From the NCBI RefSeq assembly GCF_028867965.1, contig NZ_JAPQNT010000009.1, positions 1 through 64,000 of the forward strand: a DNA stretch of 64,000 nt, in the 5' to 3' direction. Positions 25,574 through 34,568 of the stretch are shown here, piece after piece (the first letter of the stretch is position 1; every line of letters begins with the position of its first letter). The translations under genes and the position numbers were made by a program. Below the pieces are notes generated by a model, which was not told where the DNA came from, did not search any database, and saw only the letters and a program-made list of their open reading frames with translations. This stretch comes from Flavobacterium sp. SUN046 (lineage in GTDB: Bacteria; Bacteroidota; Bacteroidia; Flavobacteriales; Flavobacteriaceae).

Positions 25574-25723
25574 AAAGTATTTTAAAATTTGGTGCAAAGG
25601 TAGTTTTTAAATACGATATAAACTAATTTGTTATTCATTGAAAATTAATAAGTTAGCGTTTTTAACTTATTGATAACAATTATAAAAAAGCAAATGAATT
25701 AAATTTTGTTCAAAAAAAATCAA

Positions 25724-26293
25724 TTATTTAAGAAAATCTATTAATTTTTTTACTGCTTTTCCTCGATGACTAATAGTCGATTTTTCTTCAATTGAAAGTT
25801 CTGCAAAGGTATTGGTGTAGCCGTCTGCAACGAAAATTGGATCATAACCAAATCCGTTAGTTCCAATTTTTTCTTCGATTATTTTACCGTTAATAATTCC
25901 AGTAAAAAGATGTTGTTCTCCGTTTATATTTAAACAAATAACGGTTTTAAAATTCGCTTTTCTGTTTGATTTATTCTTTAAATTTGATAACAATTTATTC
26001 ATGTTGTTATCATCATTCTTGGGTTCGCCAGCATATCTTGCTGAAAAAACTCCTGGTTCACCATTTAAAGCATCGACTTCTAAACCAGAATCGTCTGCAA
26101 AACAGTTTAAGCCGTATTTTTCAGTTATGAAATTCGCTTTTAAAATAGAATTTCCTTCAATTGTGTCAGCAGTTTCTAGAATATCATCATAACATCCAAT
26201 ATCTTCTAGACTTACAATTTCAATCGTTTTAGGAACTAAAAGCTGAATTTCTTTGATCTTATTTTTATTATTTGAAGCAAAAACTAATTTCAT
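25724..26293 (-). CDS. rdgB: dITP/XTP pyrophosphatase (RdgB/HAM1)
   Basis: 189 residues. It hydrolyses non-canonical purine triphosphates such as dITP and XTP and keeps them out of DNA. Family motifs are complete: FASNNKNKIKEI at the N-terminus, ADDSGLEVDALNGEPGVFSARYAG with the catalytic acids, TNGFGYDPIF, and a C-terminal SHRGKA. Normal length. It diverges from the hybrid sensor kinase gene across a 410-base region. Confidence 0.93.
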   Translation of the reverse strand: MKLVFASNNKNKIKEIQLLVPKTIEIVSLEDIGCYDDILETADTIEGNSILKANFITEKYGLNCFADDSGLEVDALNGEPGVFSARYAGEPKNDDNNMNKLLSNLKNKSNRKANFKTVICLNINGEQHLFTGIINGKIIEEKIGTNGFGYDPIFVADGYTNTFAELSIEEKSTISHRGKAVKKLIDFLK

Positions 26294-26389
26294 CTTTTTT
26301 TTAGCAAAGTTACTATCTTTTTACCATCATAAAAAAAATAAAAACACGTAAAACTACGCTATTCTATATCTAAATAACCGTTTACTTTT

Positions 26390-26640
26390 GTATTAAGTAG
26401 TTAGGTTAAATTTTGTTGTCGAAATGGCGAGAATACTAAACTTCATAGTATTTATTCACACTTTAATTCGTTATTCGATGCAAATCAATTTAATTATCAT
26501 CTTTTACCGATTTTACTATTATTGAATACTTCATTTATAGTTATAAATTGATTTGGGGCTTTTTATTAATCGGAAAATAAAAGAAGATTATTTTATTGAA
26601 AATTAAATGGAGCAATCTTAAGTGGTTGCTCTTTTTTTTA
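26390..26640 (+). ncRNA. Candidate small RNA or attenuated leader
   Basis: TACTTTTG at 26383-26390 could start a transcript near 26396, which would end at the hairpin GAGCAA/TTGCTC (26610-26631) followed by eight T residues: about 245 nt with no coding gene. It could be a free small RNA or a leader that controls the downstream sensor kinase by premature termination. No known RNA family was recognised. Evidence is limited to promoter box, terminator and lack of a gene. Confidence 0.3.
26610..26639 (+). terminator. Hairpin with T8 tract upstream of the hybrid kinase gene
   Basis: GAGCAA (26610-26615) pairs with TTGCTC (26626-26631), followed by TTTTTTTT. It stands 65 bases before the kinase start and has no gene upstream on this strand. 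Confidence 0.5.
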
Positions 26641-26703
26641 AATTTAAAACCTATTAATAATTTTTTTCGTATATTTAAAACCCGAACTTATTCAGATTTA
26701 CCA

Positions 26704-29064
26704 ATGAAAATCAACAAAATTATATTTGTATATTTATTAGTGCTTTTCTTTTTTTGTATTTCAAAAAGTTATTCTCAATTTTTAATTAGAGACAATCAAG
26801 ATTTTACTTTTAGTTCTTTACATAAAAATGCTAAGATACTTGATGTTGATGATCAGCAACTTACTATAAATCAGGTGCTCAAAATAAGTGATGATAAGTT
26901 TAAAACATTGCCAAATGATAACACTGATTTAGGTTTTACAACTTCTAATTATTGGCTTCATTTTAAAATAAAAAATGAAACTAACGATGATTTACAATAC
27001 TATATAGAAACTTCAAGACCTATTGTTGATGTAGCTGAATTTTACCAAATTAAATCCAATGGTGTAATTGAAAAGCAAGTTAGTGGTGATATTATTCCGT
27101 TTCATAAAAGATGTTTTCAACAAAGAAAAACAATTTTCAAACTTAATATACATCCACTTGAAACCGGAAATTATTATATACACTTAAAAAGTGATGGCGA
27201 AGTTATAAATGCGGCTGTTATTTTAAGATCGCCTGAAAATTTAGTCTCTATTACATCATTTGAGCAAATTATTTTCGGCTTTTTTTACGGAATTGTATTG
27301 ATTGCTTCCATTTTATATATATTCTTTTTTTATGCAATGAAAGAAAGAGTGTTTTTGTATTATAGTTTGTATGTAATTTTCATCGGATTATTGCAATTTT
27401 CTATTGATGGTTATTTTCATCAACTTGTGACTCCAAACGGCGGTTGGTTTTCACAGCACTCTGTTTTAATATTTGCAATGATTGCAGGTAGTCTTTTGGG
27501 TAAATATGGAGAAGTATTTTTAAAGATTAAACAATATAATTCTGTAATTTACATACTTTTTAATGTTGTGTATGCTTTAGCAATTGTTGTTATTGTCATT
27601 ATATTTTTTGTACCATCATTATTTGCTTACTGTTATCCTTTAGCTAATATTCTAGGTTTGATTATTTTAATACTAATTATTAGTTCGGTAATCTATTTAT
27701 ATTATGATAAAAAGCCAGTAGATGTATTTTTTAGTATTGGTGTTGTGTTTTTAATTTTAGGATTTGGTATTTTTATTTTGAATAATTTCGGAAAAGTTCC
27801 AAACAACTTTATAACCCAAAATAGTTCAAAATTAGGAACCGGATTAGAAATTATATTTCTATCACTTTCGATGGGAAATTTAATTAAAAAATTAAAAGAG
27901 GATAGAGAAAGCCTTCAAACATTAGCTCTAGAAAAATCGGAGGAAATGAATGAAATGAAATCTTATTTTTTATCTAATATTAGTCATGAATTGAGAACTC
28001 CACTAAATACAATTATGAATTTTATTGATTCAATTAATGGTGAAACTGATAGCAAAACAATACAAGAAAAATGTGAAGTTATTAAGAGTTCTTCTAACAG
28101 TTTATTGAGTTCTGTGAATGATATTTTAGATTTTTCGAAGATTGAAAAAGATGAAATCAAGCTTGAAGTATTTGAATTTAATGCACATAAATTGTTTAAT
28201 GAAGTTTACAGTAACATATTAATTAGAGCTCAAAATAAAGGTTTAGATTTTCAATATGTTCAATCTCCCAATTTACCAAAATTTTTAATTGGCGATGAAA
28301 ATAGAATCAGACAAATATTGATGAATTTACTCTATAATTCATTAAAATTTACAAATGAAGGAATCGTAAAATTTAAAGTTGATTGTGAAATTGTTGATGA
28401 TTTAGTGAAAATGACTTTTATAATTTCTGATTCAGGTGAAGGAATTGCAAAAGAAAAAATGAACAGTATTTTTGATTCTTTTTCTCAGCAAAGCATCAAT
28501 AATAAAAGAAAATATGGTGGACTTGGTTTAGGATTGTATATAGTTAAAGCTTTAGTTAATCTTCACGGCGGAAAAATTAATATTGAAAGTATTTTAAATC
28601 AAGGAACAATTTGTACAATAAATTTAGATTTGAAGAAAGTTGATGAAAAGTTAATTGCCAAAATTTTAGAACCATCAGATTATGATTTAAAAGGCAAACG
28701 CATTTTGGTTGTTGAAGATAATGCTATGAATCAAATTGTATTGAAAATGATTATAAAAAAATGGCTAAATACCGAGGTTGATTTTGCTAATAATGGCGAA
28801 GAAGGATTGGAGTCTTTAAAAAATTCTAAATACGATATTATTTTAATGGATTTACAAATGCCAATTATGGATGGCTATGAAGCTACTATTGAAATTAGAA
28901 AAGGAAATTCAGGCATCAATGATAAAAACATACCAATAATTGCGGTTACTGCCGATGTAATGGAATCAACCAAAATAAAAGTTATTGAGCTAGGAATGAA
29001 CCATTACATGTCAAAACCAATAGAAAAAACAGAATTATTTAACGCTATTTTGAATTTAGTTTAA
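26704..29064 (+). CDS. Hybrid sensor histidine kinase with 7TMR-DISM input domain
   Basis: 786 residues from the ATG at 26704, chosen because a signal peptide (ending KSYSQ) starts there; an upstream in-frame start exists at 26596. Order of parts: periplasmic 7TMR-DISM extracellular beta domain (about 25-165), seven membrane helices (about 186-405), short coiled coil, HisKA with His428 in NISHELRTPLN, ATPase with GDENRIRQILMNLLYNSLKF and GGLGLGLYIVK, then a receiver domain with VVEDNAMNQ and phospho-acceptor Asp716 in LMDLQMPIMDG. The DISM fold is thought to bind carbohydrate or other small ligands. No output regulator is adjacent, so it may signal through a phosphorelay. Confidence 0.9.
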   Translation: MKINKIIFVYLLVLFFFCISKSYSQFLIRDNQDFTFSSLHKNAKILDVDDQQLTINQVLKISDDKFKTLPNDNTDLGFTTSNYWLHFKIKNETNDDLQYYIETSRPIVDVAEFYQIKSNGVIEKQVSGDIIPFHKRCFQQRKTIFKLNIHPLETGNYYIHLKSDGEVINAAVILRSPENLVSITSFEQIIFGFFYGIVLIASILYIFFFYAMKERVFLYYSLYVIFIGLLQFSIDGYFHQLVTPNGGWFSQHSVLIFAMIAGSLLGKYGEVFLKIKQYNSVIYILFNVVYALAIVVIVIIFFVPSLFAYCYPLANILGLIILILIISSVIYLYYDKKPVDVFFSIGVVFLILGFGIFILNNFGKVPNNFITQNSSKLGTGLEIIFLSLSMGNLIKKLKEDRESLQTLALEKSEEMNEMKSYFLSNISHELRTPLNTIMNFIDSINGETDSKTIQEKCEVIKSSSNSLLSSVNDILDFSKIEKDEIKLEVFEFNAHKLFNEVYSNILIRAQNKGLDFQYVQSPNLPKFLIGDENRIRQILMNLLYNSLKFTNEGIVKFKVDCEIVDDLVKMTFIISDSGEGIAKEKMNSIFDSFSQQSINNKRKYGGLGLGLYIVKALVNLHGGKINIESILNQGTICTINLDLKKVDEKLIAKILEPSDYDLKGKRILVVEDNAMNQIVLKMIIKKWLNTEVDFANNGEEGLESLKNSKYDIILMDLQMPIMDGYEATIEIRKGNSGINDKNIPIIAVTADVMESTKIKVIELGMNHYMSKPIEKTELFNAILNLV

Positions 29065-29065
29065 A

Positions 29066-30331
29066 TTATTTGATATTAAATTTTAAACTTTTAGAACCTG
29101 AACCGTTTGCTATTTTGCAAATATACAACCCAGATTGTAAGTCATTTACATCAATACTTTGTTGGTTCAATCCTATTTTTAAATCATTTAATACAACTGT
29201 TTTTATTTGTCTTCCAAAAACATCAAATACAGTAACTGATATTTCTTGAACTTCATTGATTGAAAAAGACAAATGAATTTTGAAATCATCAATTGGGTTA
29301 GGAGCAATTACAAAACTTGATTCATTAAAAAGATTTTCAGTAGTGCTTAAATTAGGTGTCATTAACCAATCGGTGATATTCATGATTAATTTTTGATGAT
29401 TTCCAGCTGCGTCAGTTATATAACCATCATACAGTGTGTCACCAGTATCTCCGGTGCCATCATCTACAATAGAGCTGTCACCAACTGCTGCAACTTTTCC
29501 GTTTCCATAATTTGCGTAAGCACAAAGAACATTAGTAAAACCTGTTGTTGAAGCTCCAGTTTTGTAGGCTACACCTTTAACGCTTGAATTACTTGTTGTG
29601 TTTAAAGTCATTGTAGTACCGCCACTCCATTGAACTTTGGTAACATTTCCGTTAGAGCCATGCAATATTGGATCTGTTGGTAAATTTGCAACATTGGTGT
29701 AAGTTCCAGAAATATCAACATAGTCAAATGCTATTCCAAATGGGTCTTGAACTACGCTATTGTTTCCCAATAAATCATTCCAAATATGTGGTGAATCATA
29801 ACCATCATTATTTCTGTCTGAAACATCATGATCTGCAATCATAAATAATCCGCCACCAGCAGCAACAAAGTTTATAATTGCTGTTTTTTCAGAGGCAGAA
29901 AAAAGCATATTAGGTTCAGTTACCATAAAGGCTTTGTAGTTACTTAAATCTTGTGGATTGCTTGAAACACCATAAGTTATTGCAGCATTGTAAGGTAGTG
30001 ATTCTACAACATAACCTTTTTTAGCACAATCAACTGCCCAATATGAAAGCGCACCTTGCCAATAACCTTCAGTTGTAGTCGCAGTAATTCCTGATTGTGC
30101 TGGAGTTGGATATCTTTGCGGATTAGACGCACCAGTTGTTCCTGTACTTGCATAAGGTAAATGTGTAGTGCTATTAAAGTATATGTTGTGTGCGTCAGCA
30201 TCAATAATCCAATCTGCATTTCCGGCCATTTCGGCTTTAGTAGCATCAAATAGTATTTTGTTTTGAGCTACGGCTATAGAATTTATCGAGATTAAAATCA
30301 ATACTATTGCAATTTGTAATTTTATTTTCAT
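29066..30331 (-). CDS. T9SS-secreted protein with GATase1-like/DUF4350-type domain
   Basis: 421 residues. A signal peptide (about 1-22) precedes a large domain with FDATKAEMAGNADWIIDADAH at its start and a Rossmann-like core (YKAFMVTEPNMLFSASEKTA, FVAAGGGLFMIADHD, GKVAAVGDSSIVDDG) resembling glutamine-amidotransferase-like folds in secreted proteins. A type IX sorting domain ends the protein: APNPIDDFKI, VTVFDVFGRQI, GLYICKIANG. It should be exported to the cell surface or medium. No catalytic triad could be confirmed. Confidence 0.65.
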   Translation of the reverse strand: MKIKLQIAIVLILISINSIAVAQNKILFDATKAEMAGNADWIIDADAHNIYFNSTTHLPYASTGTTGASNPQRYPTPAQSGITATTTEGYWQGALSYWAVDCAKKGYVVESLPYNAAITYGVSSNPQDLSNYKAFMVTEPNMLFSASEKTAIINFVAAGGGLFMIADHDVSDRNNDGYDSPHIWNDLLGNNSVVQDPFGIAFDYVDISGTYTNVANLPTDPILHGSNGNVTKVQWSGGTTMTLNTTSNSSVKGVAYKTGASTTGFTNVLCAYANYGNGKVAAVGDSSIVDDGTGDTGDTLYDGYITDAAGNHQKLIMNITDWLMTPNLSTTENLFNESSFVIAPNPIDDFKIHLSFSINEVQEISVTVFDVFGRQIKTVVLNDLKIGLNQQSIDVNDLQSGLYICKIANGSGSKSLKFNIK

Positions 30332-30472
30332 GAAAAGGTTTTATTAAAAAATCAATCTACAAAATTAAACTATTTAAAATATTCTTTACTTAATTCTTAC
30401 TTAATTATTTGAATTATCAAAATTACTACAGATTATATATTAAAATAATTTCTGCAAAACTATTTTTATTAC

Positions 30473-30480
30473 TACTTTTG
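30473..30480 (+). promoter_or_regulatory. -7 promoter box before the oxoamine synthase gene
   Basis: TACTTTTG fits TAnnTTTG and lies 26 bases upstream of the start codon. Confidence 0.45.
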
Positions 30481-30506
30481 CATCGTTTTTTAACAACATA
30501 TTTATC

Positions 30507-31769
30507 ATGGTAAAAGATTTATTTGAAAGAATACAAAACAATAAAGGTCCATTAGGTAAATGGGCATCTCAAGCAGAAGGTTACTTTGTTTTTCCCAAAT
30601 TAGAAGGAGAATTAGGGCCAAGAATGCAATTTCAAGGAAAAGATATATTAAACTGGAGTTTGAATGATTATTTAGGTTTAGCCAATCATCCAGAAGTTCG
30701 TAAAGCCGATACTGACGCAGCAATTCAATATGGTGCAGCTTATCCGATGGGTGCAAGAATGATGAGTGGTCATACTAATGCTCACGAACAATTAGAAAAT
30801 GAATTAGCCGCTTTTGTAATGAAAGAATCTGCCTATTTATTAAATTTTGGTTACCAAGGAATTTTATCAACAATTGATGCTTTGGTTACTAAAAACGATG
30901 TAATAGTTTATGATGTTGATGCACATGCTTGTATTATTGATGGTGTTCGCTTGCACATGGGAAAACGCTTTACTTACCGTCATAACGACCTGGAAAGTAT
31001 GGAAAAAAACCTACAACGCGCCACTAAACTTGCAGAAGAAACTGGAGGTGGAATTTTATTCATTACCGAAGGTGTTTTTGGAATGCGTGGTCAACAAGGA
31101 AAATTGAAAGAAATTGTTGAAATGAAAAAGAAATACAATTTCCGTTTATTGGTTGATGATGCTCACGGTTTTGGAACACTAGGAAAAACTGGTGCTGGAG
31201 CAGGTGAAGAGCAAGGTTGTCAAGACGGAATTGATGTTTATTTTTCAACATTTGCAAAATCAATGGCGAGTATTGGAGCATTTATAGCTGCTGATAAAGA
31301 CATTATAGATTATTTAAAATACAATTTGCGTTCTCAAATGTTTGCTAAATCGTTACCAATGATTCAAACAGTTGGTGCGTTAAAGCGTCTAGAATTATTA
31401 AGAAATCACCCAGAACTTAAAGATAAACTTTGGGAAAACGTAAACGCATTACAATCAGGTTTACGAGCTAGAAATTTCAATATTGGCGATACTAATACTT
31501 GTGTAACACCAGTTTACCTTGAAGGAAGTGTGCCAGAAGCTATGGTTATGGTAAATGATTTAAGAGAAAACTACGGTATTTTCTTGTCAATTGTAATTTA
31601 TCCGGTGATTCCAAAAGGAATTATATTATTAAGAATGATTCCTACAACTACACATACATTATCTGATATTGATGAAACACTTACCGCTTTTGAGGCTATT
31701 CGTGAAAAATTAGTAAACGGAACTTACAAAAAAATTGCTGATGCTACTAAAGTAGATTTAGACGCTTAA
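30507..31769 (+). CDS. Alpha-oxoamine synthase family PLP enzyme
   Basis: 420 residues. The family condenses an amino acid with an acyl thioester and loses CO2; members include serine palmitoyltransferase, KBL and BioF. Visible motifs: NDYLGLANHPEV, GARMMSGHTNAHEQLENELA, DAHACIIDG, LVDDAHGFGTLG (PLP Asp and His) and STFAKSMASIGAFIA with the PLP lysine. Single gene, no bio or kbl neighbours, so the substrate is open. In flavobacteria a similar enzyme, cysteate-fatty acyl transferase, starts sulfonolipid synthesis; serine palmitoyltransferase is the other strong candidate. A terminator follows. Confidence 0.8.
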   Translation: MVKDLFERIQNNKGPLGKWASQAEGYFVFPKLEGELGPRMQFQGKDILNWSLNDYLGLANHPEVRKADTDAAIQYGAAYPMGARMMSGHTNAHEQLENELAAFVMKESAYLLNFGYQGILSTIDALVTKNDVIVYDVDAHACIIDGVRLHMGKRFTYRHNDLESMEKNLQRATKLAEETGGGILFITEGVFGMRGQQGKLKEIVEMKKKYNFRLLVDDAHGFGTLGKTGAGAGEEQGCQDGIDVYFSTFAKSMASIGAFIAADKDIIDYLKYNLRSQMFAKSLPMIQTVGALKRLELLRNHPELKDKLWENVNALQSGLRARNFNIGDTNTCVTPVYLEGSVPEAMVMVNDLRENYGIFLSIVIYPVIPKGIILLRMIPTTTHTLSDIDETLTAFEAIREKLVNGTYKKIADATKVDLDA

Positions 31770-31791
31770 AAATACTTTTTAATATAGGTAG

Positions 31792-31823
31792 AAAATCCAT
31801 TCATTAACGTGAATGGATTTTTT
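31792..31823 (+). terminator. Terminator after the oxoamine synthase gene
   Basis: AAAATCCATTCA (31792-31803) pairs with TGAATGGATTTT (31810-31821) around TTAACG, then a T run. Its stem recurs at 34536-34563. Confidence 0.8.
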
Positions 31824-31915
31824 GTTTTACTATTGTAAATTTAAAAAAAAATCAAGTAGAATAAATTCTACAGCGATAAGTAATTAATACTACATTTTTT
31901 TGATTTTGTAGTACC

Positions 31916-31923
31916 TATTTTTG
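31916..31923 (+). promoter_or_regulatory. -7 promoter box before the histidine kinase gene
   Basis: TATTTTTG fits TAnnTTTG, 78 bases upstream of the GTG start codon at 32002. Confidence 0.4.
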
Positions 31924-32001
31924 CATTGTTTTTGAAAGAGATAGTTTTGTTTTTATTTGTATATAAAGTTTAAAAACTTATTAAAACAGTAGTTAATTAA
32001 A

Positions 32002-33705
32002 GTGATAAAAAGTTTGGAGAAAAATAACAAAAGAAAAATATTTCATCAGTCTTTGTTGGTAATAATTATAATTTTACAATGTTTAGTTATTTTATTTTGG
32101 TGTTTTGAAACAAAAACCGATAACAAAGTAAAATCGTTAAATAATAGAATGCTACTTCTTAAAGAAGGGAATTTATACACAAGACAAGCATACAAATCAT
32201 TAGATGAAGCTCAAGTACATTACAAAAATTATATAAATAAAAATAATAAAAAAAAATCGTTACTTAAATATTTTTCTTCAATTAAAGAATTGAAAATGAA
32301 TTTGAGAATGTTAAATTCATTATTAGATAACTCTACAGAGATAAATTCTAAAAAAAGCCAATCTCAAAAAGTCAACCAAAAAATAGATTCTATTTTAAAT
32401 AATCAATCTGTTATACTAAATAACAATATTGACAAATTAAAATTTGAAACATTTGACTATAATAATATTTTAAAAAGCGTAAGTGTTGATTCAATAATAA
32501 CCAATGATAGTGTAGCTAGAAAAGGATTAATTTCAAGGATTTTGTTAGCAATATCTGGTAAATATGACATAAAAAAAGAAAAACTCAAAGTTATTTTAAG
32601 TTATAAATATCTTAACCAACTAAAATCAAATGATGTAAAGAAAACCATAGAAAATTTACTTAAGGAGTCGGATGCTTTTTACAAGAAAGAGATAAATAAA
32701 TCTCGAAGTACTTTTTTTATAACTAATAAAGACGAATTAAATCTTTATAGTTTAAATAATAATTTATTAGATGAAAGTCATAATCTATTAAATTCTTATA
32801 ATGATATGATTAATTCTCTTAAAGATGATGATCAAAAGAGACTCTATGTTATCTATAACAATTATGCTAAGAATCGTAATTATGTATTAATTTTTTTGGT
32901 GTTATTAATGTTAATATTTTCTGGAATTTTATTTTATTTTACACGTTTGGCATTTGATTTTGAGAAAAAAATATTGATCGCAAAAGCGCAAATTTTTAAA
33001 AGTCTAAATTATAAGAATAGAATTATTGGAATGATTAGTCACGAAATTAGATCACCATTAAATATATTAGCCATCTACAGTAGAAAAATTAGTTTGCAAA
33101 CACATGATAATGAAGTTAAAGAAGTTTTCACTTCTATAGAATCTACTATAGGTACTCTAATGTTATTGGTAAATCAGATTTTAGAATATTCCAAAAATGA
33201 AAGTAAAAAAATGGAATTGAAAAATAGTTCCTTTGATTTAAAACAAGAAATAGCCAAAATTGTTACTAATGTGAGATCATTAGCCGAAAATAAAACAAAT
33301 AAATTAATTGCAACAACAAACATTCCTGATGATTTTATTGTGAATTCAGATATTGTTAAGATTAATCAACTTTACTATAATATCATAGGGAATGCTATAA
33401 AGTTTACAGAAAACGGAACAATAATTGTTAATTCTATATTGACAAAAACTGTTTCAAATAATTTTACTCTTTCTGTTGATGTTACCGATGATGGAATAGG
33501 AATTCCAGATGTTGATTTAGATGCCATTTTCGAAGATTATTATCAAGGAAGTCCATCAAAAAACATAGATGATATTGGCGCAGGATTAGGCTTAAAACTT
33601 TGTAATGATATAATTAAATTATTTAATGGAACTATATCTGTAAAGAGTGATTTAAATGAAGGCACTAAAGTAAATTTTAAAATTATTATCGAAAAGAATG
33701 ATTAA
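32002..33705 (+). CDS. Sensor histidine kinase with large extracytoplasmic helical domain
   Basis: 567 residues starting with GTG. A first membrane helix (about 16-35) and a second (about 293-313) enclose roughly 255 residues that are rich in Lys, Asn and Ser and look alpha-helical; no known sensor domain was recognised. The kinase core has HisKA with His347 in MISHEIRSPLN, an N-box (INQLYYNIIGNAIKF), DDGIGIP and GAGLGLKLCND. No receiver domain is attached. A LuxR-type response regulator gene lies 43 bases downstream and is the likely partner. Composition is more AT-rich than the flanks. Confidence 0.88.
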   Translation: MIKSLEKNNKRKIFHQSLLVIIIILQCLVILFWCFETKTDNKVKSLNNRMLLLKEGNLYTRQAYKSLDEAQVHYKNYINKNNKKKSLLKYFSSIKELKMNLRMLNSLLDNSTEINSKKSQSQKVNQKIDSILNNQSVILNNNIDKLKFETFDYNNILKSVSVDSIITNDSVARKGLISRILLAISGKYDIKKEKLKVILSYKYLNQLKSNDVKKTIENLLKESDAFYKKEINKSRSTFFITNKDELNLYSLNNNLLDESHNLLNSYNDMINSLKDDDQKRLYVIYNNYAKNRNYVLIFLVLLMLIFSGILFYFTRLAFDFEKKILIAKAQIFKSLNYKNRIIGMISHEIRSPLNILAIYSRKISLQTHDNEVKEVFTSIESTIGTLMLLVNQILEYSKNESKKMELKNSSFDLKQEIAKIVTNVRSLAENKTNKLIATTNIPDDFIVNSDIVKINQLYYNIIGNAIKFTENGTIIVNSILTKTVSNNFTLSVDVTDDGIGIPDVDLDAIFEDYYQGSPSKNIDDIGAGLGLKLCNDIIKLFNGTISVKSDLNEGTKVNFKIIIEKND

Positions 33706-33748
33706 CTAATCAACATTTAGTTTAATAACTGGATTAAAAAAATATGGT

Positions 33749-34399
33749 ATGTTTATAAAAAAAAATTTAAATTTTTTACTTGCTGACGATCACACTATAG
33801 TACGAAAAGGGATGAGTTTGTTGATTGAGGAATTAATTGAAAATCCAATTATATATAATTCATCAACAATTTTTGAGACATTAAGCATACTTGAAAAAAA
33901 TAAAGTTGATGTTTTAATTTTAGACATTAATTTTCCAGAAGGAACTACTATTAGTTTTATACCTGAAATAAAAATTATCTATCCAAATGTTAAAATATTA
34001 ATTTTTTCAGCATTAGAAGAAGATATATATGCATTAAGATATATAAATGCTGGTGCAAATGGCTTTCTAAATAAGTTAAGTACTGAACAAGAAATGAAAT
34101 CAGCGCTATCTGAGTTTTTGTTAAAAGGAAAATATATTACTAAAAATATAAAAGATAAAATTTTAGATAAGTATATGTACAAAAAAATGCTTAACCCTTT
34201 GGATCAATTATCTGATAGAGAAAATGAAATTGCAAGACTTTTAGTCAAAGGTCATAGTAATTTTGAAATATGTTTGATGAAAAGAATTCAGCCAACAACA
34301 GTAAGCACTTATAAAAAAAGAATATTTGAAAAATTGAATATTGATAATTTAGTTTCTCTTATTGAAATTTTGAATTCTTATGATGATGATATAAATTAA
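33749..34399 (+). CDS. LuxR/NarL-family response regulator
   Basis: 216 residues. The receiver domain (about 1-125) has LLADDHTIVRKG, the phospho-acceptor Asp59 in LILDINFPEG, and AGANGFLNK with the conserved Lys. The C-terminal helix-turn-helix (about 150-210) reads LSDRENEIARLLVKGHSNFE, then PTTVSTYKKRIFEKL. It should be phosphorylated by the kinase encoded just upstream and bind DNA; its targets are not evident. A terminator follows. Confidence 0.9.
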   Translation: MFIKKNLNFLLADDHTIVRKGMSLLIEELIENPIIYNSSTIFETLSILEKNKVDVLILDINFPEGTTISFIPEIKIIYPNVKILIFSALEEDIYALRYINAGANGFLNKLSTEQEMKSALSEFLLKGKYITKNIKDKILDKYMYKKMLNPLDQLSDRENEIARLLVKGHSNFEICLMKRIQPTTVSTYKKRIFEKLNIDNLVSLIEILNSYDDDIN

Positions 34400-34535
34400 T
34401 TTTTTACTTCAAAATTGTAAATTGTTTTTTAGATTTAAATTATTTAATCTACTAATAACTCCTCGATATAATTTAATTCTTTTGAATAATAAAAATAGAT
34501 TTGGTACTCTAATATTGAGAGGAGTTTTAATAATT

Positions 34536-34568
34536 AAATCCATTCATTAATTTGAATGGATTTTTTTG
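34536..34568 (+). terminator. Terminator after the response regulator gene
   Basis: AAATCCATTCA (34536-34546) pairs with TGAATGGATTT (34553-34563) around TTAATT, followed by a T run. Nearly identical to the hairpin at 31792-31821. Confidence 0.8.

Larger units (their letters stand above)
26294..26703. other. 410-base intergenic region with a plus-strand terminator but no preceding gene
   Basis: Divergent region between rdgB and the hybrid kinase gene. It holds a TAnnTTTG box (26383-26390) and a terminator-like hairpin (26610-26639) on the plus strand. No open frame of convincing coding character was seen between them. Confidence 0.5.

Noticed and set aside
26596..26703. Upstream in-frame start for the hybrid kinase
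   Set aside because: It would begin within the terminator hairpin region and place polar residues ahead of a good signal peptide that starts at 26704.
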